From DASSTJ01 sp035707965 (GTDB lineage: Bacteria; Actinomycetota; Actinomycetes; Actinomycetales; Angustibacteraceae): a DNA stretch of 9,125 bases. The translations under genes were made by a program, and so were the position numbers. The notes beneath the pieces were generated by a model. It was not told the origin of the DNA, did not search any database, and saw only the letters and a program-made list of their open reading frames with translations. Where the stretch lies: contig DASSTJ010000072.1 of assembly GCA_035707965.1 (NCBI GenBank), positions 1 through 9,125 on the forward strand. The letters run 5' to 3'. Positions 6,152 through 9,125 of this stretch are shown piece after piece (position 1 is the stretch's first letter; every line of letters begins with the position of its first letter).

Positions 6152-6283
6152 CGCGGCAGCCGAGCACCGCGGTGCCGCTGCGGCAGCACGGCATGGCAGA
6201 GCCATGGGTTCTCGCCCCGGGGCGGGGTGGCGGCGGGCAGGGCATGACAACGACGGACGATGACTAAGGAAGCAGGCCTCACA
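6152..6283 (+). other. secE-nusG spacer with GC palindromes
   Basis: This 132-bp gap holds several perfect short palindromes: GCACCGCGGTGC (6164-6175), the stem-loop CATGGC-AGA-GCCATG (6192-6206) and CGCCCCGGGGCG (6213-6224). No U-tract and no convincing promoter hexamers are present. It may give a structured spacer controlling the SecE:NusG ratio, but palindromes of this size are common at such GC content. Confidence 0.35.
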
Positions 6284-7219
6284 GTGTCCGACCAGACGGA
6301 CCCGACGCAGAACGACGGCGCCGCGGGCGACCCCTTCGAGGAGTCGCTGCGCGCCGAGGCGACCCCGGGCTCGGACGCGGACGCCCGGTCCGCGGACCTC
6401 GAGGCCAGCGACGCCGTCCAGACCGATCGGGACGGCGCGGCCGAGCCGGCGTCCGACGGGCCGGCATCCGACGGGCCGGCATCTGACGGGCCTGCATCTG
6501 ACGGGCCGGCATCTGACGGGCCGGCATCTGACGAGGCGGCCGACGATGTCACCGCCGCCGCGACGGACGACACCGACGGCGAGGGGGCTGCCGCCGCGAC
6601 GGACGAGGCCAGCGACGAGGACGACGACGTCGACCCGGTCGAGGAGTTCAAGGCCGGTCTGCGCCGGGCCCCGGGCGACTGGTTCGTCGTCCACTCCTAC
6701 GCGGGCTACGAGAACCGAGTGAAGACCAACCTCGAGACGCGCACCCAGAGCCTGGCCATGGAGGACTACATCTTCCAGGTCGAGGTGCCCATGGAAGAGG
6801 TGACCGAGGTCAAGAACGGCGTGCGCAAGCAGGTGCGCCGGGTGCGCATGCCCGGGTACGTGCTCGTCCGCATGGATCTCACCGACGAGTCGTGGGGCGC
6901 CGTGCGGCACACGCCGGGTGTGACCGGCTTCGTCGGCAACACTCACCAGCCGGTGCCGCTGAGCGTCGACGAGGTCTTCACGATGCTGGCTCCGACGATC
7001 GAGACCAAGGAGAAGCCGGGCGCGAAGGCCCCGGCGCCGATCCGGGTCGTCGACTTCGAGGTCGGCGAGTCGGTCACCGTCATGGAGGGCCCGTTCGAGA
7101 CCCTCCCGGCCACGATCTCCGAGATCAGCCCCGACGCCCAGAAGCTCAAGGTGCTGGTGTCGATCTTCGGCCGCGAGACGCCGGTCGAGCTCTCGTTCAA
7201 CCAGGTGGCGAAGATCTAG
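6284..7219 (+). CDS. nusG: Transcription termination/antitermination factor NusG
   Basis: NusG binds the clamp of RNA polymerase and couples elongation to ribosome and Rho activity. From GTG 6284 it is 311 residues. Residues 1-~125 are an acidic Ala/Asp/Glu/Ser-rich low-complexity extension, including six PASDG pentapeptides (about 55-84). The NGN domain begins with DWFVVHSYAGYENRVK at about 132-147 and includes RRVRMPGYVLVRM and TPGVTGFVG. The KOW domain runs from about 255 to the end (DFEVGESVTVMEGPF). An acidic N-terminal extension is normal in actinobacterial NusG, but this one is long. The start is uncertain: ATG 6260 (319 aa, weak site) is the alternative. GTG 6284 is preferred because GCAGG sits 7 bases upstream, AAGGA lies further up, and the protein then begins VSDQTD, like relatives. 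The gene follows secE by 132 bp and precedes rplK by 65 bp. Confidence 0.95.
   Translation: MSDQTDPTQNDGAAGDPFEESLRAEATPGSDADARSADLEASDAVQTDRDGAAEPASDGPASDGPASDGPASDGPASDGPASDEAADDVTAAATDDTDGEGAAAATDEASDEDDDVDPVEEFKAGLRRAPGDWFVVHSYAGYENRVKTNLETRTQSLAMEDYIFQVEVPMEEVTEVKNGVRKQVRRVRMPGYVLVRMDLTDESWGAVRHTPGVTGFVGNTHQPVPLSVDEVFTMLAPTIETKEKPGAKAPAPIRVVDFEVGESVTVMEGPFETLPATISEISPDAQKLKVLVSIFGRETPVELSFNQVAKI
6446..6535 (+). repeat. Six 15-bp in-frame tandem repeats in nusG (PASDG)
   Basis: Six adjacent 15-base units of the form CCGGCATCTGACGGG run from 6446 to 6535. Units 3 and 5 are identical and the others differ by one to three bases. The first unit has GCG TCC where later units have GCA TCT. Each unit is exactly five codons, so copy-number change keeps the frame. 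The GCA and TCT codons are unusual for this GC-rich genome, which points to recent expansion by slippage or unequal crossover. Confidence 0.95.
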
Positions 7220-7284
7220 CCCTTCCCCGCCTCACCACTGAAGTGCCCACCACCACGCAGGACCAGCAGTAAAGGACCCCAGCA

Positions 7285-7716
7285 ATGCCCCCCAAGAAGA
7301 AGGTCGCAGGCCTCATCAAGCTGCAGATCCAGGCCGGCGCCGCGACGCCGGCACCGCCGGTCGGCCCGGCCCTGGGTCAGCACGGCGTCAACATCATGGA
7401 GTTCGTCAAGGCGTACAACGCCGCGACGGAGTCCCAGCGCGGCAACGTCATCCCGGTGGAGATCACGGTCTACGAGGACCGCTCCTTCACCTTCATCACG
7501 AAGACGCCGCCGGCAGCCGAGCTGATCAAGAAGGCCGCGGGCGTGCCGAAGGGCTCCGGCGAGCCGCACAAGACGAAGGTCGCCAAGCTCACCAAGGACC
7601 AGGTCCGCGACATCGCGCAGACCAAGATGGAGGACCTCAACGCCAACGACGTCGAGGCCGCCTCCAAGATCATCGCCGGCACCGCCCGGTCGATGGGCAT
7701 CACCGTCGAGGGCTGA
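7285..7716 (+). CDS. rplK: 50S ribosomal protein L11
   Basis: A 143-residue ribosomal protein that forms the stalk base with 23S rRNA, in the GTPase-associated centre that contacts elongation factors and is the thiopeptide target. It also senses stalled ribosomes for RelA-type signalling. The N-terminal domain carries [20 protein letters not shown] (13-32) with the conserved proline-rich stretch, followed by [13 protein letters not shown] (33-45). The C-terminal RNA-binding domain (about 74-141) includes [20 protein letters not shown] and AGTARSMGI. The length is standard. The ATG at 7285 has AAAGGA 8 bases upstream. It lies 65 bp after nusG and 99 bp before rplA, the canonical order, and is probably part of the same transcript. 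Confidence 0.98.
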
Positions 7717-7763
7717 GCCCTCGCTCGCAGTTCCAGCACCACCACCTCGAGAAGTTCGTGGCA

Positions 7764-7779
7764 GGGCCAGCGCTGGCCC
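7764..7779 (+). other. 16-bp perfect palindrome in the rplK-rplA spacer
   Basis: GGGCCAGCGCTGGCCC is fully self-complementary over 16 bp and lies midway in the 99-bp gap, 36 bases before the rplA ATG. It lacks a U-tract. It could be an RNA hairpin that affects rplA expression, or a protein-binding site. I see no match that lets me call it an L1 autoregulatory site. Confidence 0.45.
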
Positions 7780-7815
7780 GTTCACCACACCCCCACCAGA
7801 ACCAGGGAGCACCCC

Positions 7816-8535
7816 ATGAAGCGCAGCAAGGCCTACCGGGCCGCCGCCGACAAGATCGACGGCGACACCCTCTACTCGCCGCTCCAGGCCGTCCGCCTCG
7901 CCAAGGAGACGTCGACCACCAAGTACGACGCGACCGTCGAGGTCGCCTTCGTGCTGGGCGTCGACCCCCGCAAGGCCGACCAGATGGTCCGCGGCACCGT
8001 CAACCTGCCGCACGGCACGGGCAAGACCGCCAGGGTCCTGGTCTTCGCCACGGGTGACCGCGCGCAGCAGGCGCAGGAGGCCGGCGCCGACTACGTCGGC
8101 TCCGACGACCTCCTGGAGAAGATCCAGGGTGGCTGGCTCGACTTCGACGCCGTCGTCGCGACCCCCGACCTCATGGGCAAGGTCGGGCGCCTGGGCAAGG
8201 TCCTCGGTCCCCGTGGGCTCATGCCGAACCCGAAGACCGGCACGGTGACGATGGACGTGGCCAAGGCCGTCACGGACATCAAGGGCGGCAAGATCGAGTT
8301 CCGCACGGACAAGCACGCGAACCTGCACTTCATCATCGGCAAGACGTCGTTCAGCGAGCAGAACCTGGTCGAGAACTACGCCTCCGCGCTGGAGGAGGTG
8401 CTGCGGCTCAAGCCGTCCGCCGCGAAGGGCCGCTACATCAAGAAGGCCACGATCAGCACGACGATGGGCCCGGGCATCCCGGTCGACCCGAACCGGACGC
8501 GCAACGTGACGGTGGACGCGGAGCCGGCCGCCTGA
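7816..8535 (+). CDS. rplA: 50S ribosomal protein L1
   Basis: A 239-residue primary rRNA-binding protein of the L1 stalk, which helps release deacylated tRNA from the E site and in many bacteria represses its own operon by binding the mRNA. Hallmarks: KYDATVEVAFVLGVDPRKAD (36-55), LPHGTGK (64-70), the family signature VGRLGKVLGPRGLMPNPK (123-140), GTVTMDVAKAV (142-152) and KIEFRTDKHANLH (159-171). C-terminal KKATISTTMGPGIPVD (209-224) completes the split domain. The length is normal. The ATG at 7816 has AGGGAG 6 bases upstream. It is the last gene before a strong terminator. rplJ and rplL, which often follow, are not here. Confidence 0.98.
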   Translation: MKRSKAYRAAADKIDGDTLYSPLQAVRLAKETSTTKYDATVEVAFVLGVDPRKADQMVRGTVNLPHGTGKTARVLVFATGDRAQQAQEAGADYVGSDDLLEKIQGGWLDFDAVVATPDLMGKVGRLGKVLGPRGLMPNPKTGTVTMDVAKAVTDIKGGKIEFRTDKHANLHFIIGKTSFSEQNLVENYASALEEVLRLKPSAAKGRYIKKATISTTMGPGIPVDPNRTRNVTVDAEPAA

Positions 8536-8551
8536 CCGGCACACCCCTGAC

Positions 8552-8589
8552 GACGAAGGGCACCTCCCGTGCGGGAGGTGCCCTTCGTC
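8552..8589 (+). terminator. Intrinsic-type terminator after rplA
   Basis: GACGAAGGGCACCTCCC (8552-8568) pairs perfectly with GGGAGGTGCCCTTCGTC (8573-8589) around a GTGC tetraloop, giving a 17-bp stem. It starts 17 bases after the rplA stop. There is no U-tract (ATGGGGG follows), as is frequent in actinobacteria. It most likely ends the secE-nusG-rplK-rplA transcript. Confidence 0.85.
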
Positions 8590-8695
8590 ATGGGGGTCCC
8601 GGAACTCGGCCCGTGCCCGGGATGCACTGGTTGCAGCGTATTGGTCCGGCATCGGTTGTCGTTGCACCGGTCAAATATCTGAGAAGTCGTGTACA

Positions 8696-8714
8696 GGCGC
8701 GCCCCTGGCGCGCC
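8696..8714. repeat. Paired GGCGCGCC palindromes upstream of the phosphatase gene
   Basis: GGCGCGCC occurs twice (8696-8703 and 8707-8714), separated by CCT, in the 189-bp gene-free stretch between the rplA terminator and the phosphatase start. Because each copy is its own reverse complement, the pair is both a direct and an inverted repeat. It could be an operator or a hairpin. The surrounding stretch has a less GC-rich part (about 8631-8695), where a promoter would be expected, but I see no convincing -35/-10 pair. Confidence 0.5.
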
Positions 8715-8778
8715 ACAGTGGTCGCCGGCCAGGGCAATCCGCCCGACCGTCCGACGGGGTCATGTGGGGAGTGCTGGC

Positions 8779-9125
8779 GTGAGGAGACCGTGGCGCGAGG
8801 TTCGCGTCGGGGTGTCGACCAGCACCGGCAGGGTCCGGCAGCTCAACGAGGACGCTTACGCCTGCGTCGGCGGGCTGTTCGTGGTCGCCGACGGCATGGG
8901 TGGGCACGCGGCTGGGGAGGTCGCGAGCGCCTTGTGCGTCGAGGTGCTGGCAGAGCGGCTCGGCGGACGTCGGGATGCCACCCGAGGTGACCTCGAGGAC
9001 GCCATGGCGGCAGCCAACCGCGCGATCCTTCAGCACGCCGAGCTCCACGTGGAGAGCGCCGGCCTCGGCACCACGGCGTCTGGGCTGCTGCTCCTCGACG
9101 GACCAGCTGGGCAGCACTGGCTGGT
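8779..9125 (+). CDS. PP2C-family Ser/Thr protein phosphatase, N-terminal part (runs off window)
   Basis: The open frame runs to the right edge with about 115 codons visible and no stop, so the C-terminal half is missing. The frame reads GRVRQLNEDA at 17-26, the substrate/metal-proximal PP2C motif. VVADGMGGHAAGEVAS follows at 35-50, with metal ligand Asp38 and adjacent Gly39, and then GLGTTASGL. This is the bacterial PPM/Stp-type fold, an Mn/Mg-dependent phosphatase that typically reverses Hanks-type kinase phosphorylation. The GTG at 8779 has GGGGAG 7 bases upstream. Other in-frame GTGs at 8764 and 8812 are possible; the latter would remove part of the first beta strand (EVRVGVSTST). No signal peptide is visible. 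It lies beyond the rplA terminator, so it is probably a separate transcription unit. Its substrate cannot be told here. Confidence 0.9.
   Translation, partial: MRRPWREVRVGVSTSTGRVRQLNEDAYACVGGLFVVADGMGGHAAGEVASALCVEVLAERLGGRRDATRGDLEDAMAAANRAILQHAELHVESAGLGTTASGLLLLDGPAGQHWL

Noticed and set aside
6446..6535. Possible CRISPR-like array
   Set aside because: The 15-bp units are directly adjacent without spacers and encode an in-frame pentapeptide repeat.
5903..6946. 347-codon - strand frame with CRPVRCRPVR repeats, opposite secE-nusG
   Set aside because: Its repeats are only the antisense reading of the nusG PASDG tract; secE and nusG are certain on the + strand.
7216..8667. 483-codon open frame on the - strand across rplK and rplA
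   Set aside because: It is fully antisense to two certain ribosomal genes, lacks any recognisable domain, and is the expected shadow of GC-rich codon use.

Overview
The window is very GC-rich by eye, with G/C-ending codons, many GTG starts and long antisense shadow ORFs. Together with the gene order this points to a high-GC actinomycete. MaoC-like dehydratase, murB, an adenosine-deaminase-family gene, an aspartate aminotransferase, tRNA-Trp, secE, nusG, rplK and rplA is a chromosomal order I recognise from Actinobacteria. In mycobacteria hadABC-trpT-secE-nusG-rplK-rplA is contiguous. Streptomyces has murB-add-aspC-tRNA-Trp-secE-nusG-rplK-rplA. I cannot assign a genus. This is mostly core chromosome, and I see no phage, transposase, CRISPR array or defence genes.

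Left part, + strand (1-2785): the 3' end of a MaoC/hot-dog dehydratase (HadB-like) overlaps by 4 bp a 12-TM MFS transporter of the YbjJ-like type. After 49 bp comes murB (UDP-N-acetylmuramate dehydrogenase), which appears to be leaderless. A 60-codon gene with a perfect ribosome binding site follows (2937-3119). It is the least understood coding unit here. A 24-bp perfect inverted repeat (3127-3190) separates it from the convergent gene.

Middle, - strand (3192-5575): an aspartate aminotransferase is followed by an adenosine-deaminase-family enzyme, both pointing away from the tRNA/secE block. The deaminase has Thr where classical ADA has the ribose-contacting Asp.

Right part, + strand (5576-8589): a divergent intergenic region carries a candidate promoter and a leader hairpin. 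tRNA-Trp(CCA), a strong GC hairpin, secE, nusG, rplK and rplA follow, closed by a 17-bp-stem terminator. They supply one SecYEG translocon subunit, one transcription elongation factor and the two L1-stalk/L11-stalk ribosomal proteins. NusG carries a long acidic N-terminal extension with six tandem PASDG pentapeptides encoded by a 15-bp tandem repeat.

Right edge (8590-9125): about 190 bp without a gene, containing two close GGCGCGCC palindromes, and then the 5' part of a PP2C-type Ser/Thr phosphatase that runs off the window. No gene-free stretch exceeds about 200 bp. I found no evidence of a wholly new system. The items most worth a second look are the long inverted repeat with the adjacent small gene, the NusG repeat tract, the altered deaminase active site, and the tRNA-Trp/hairpin/secE arrangement.
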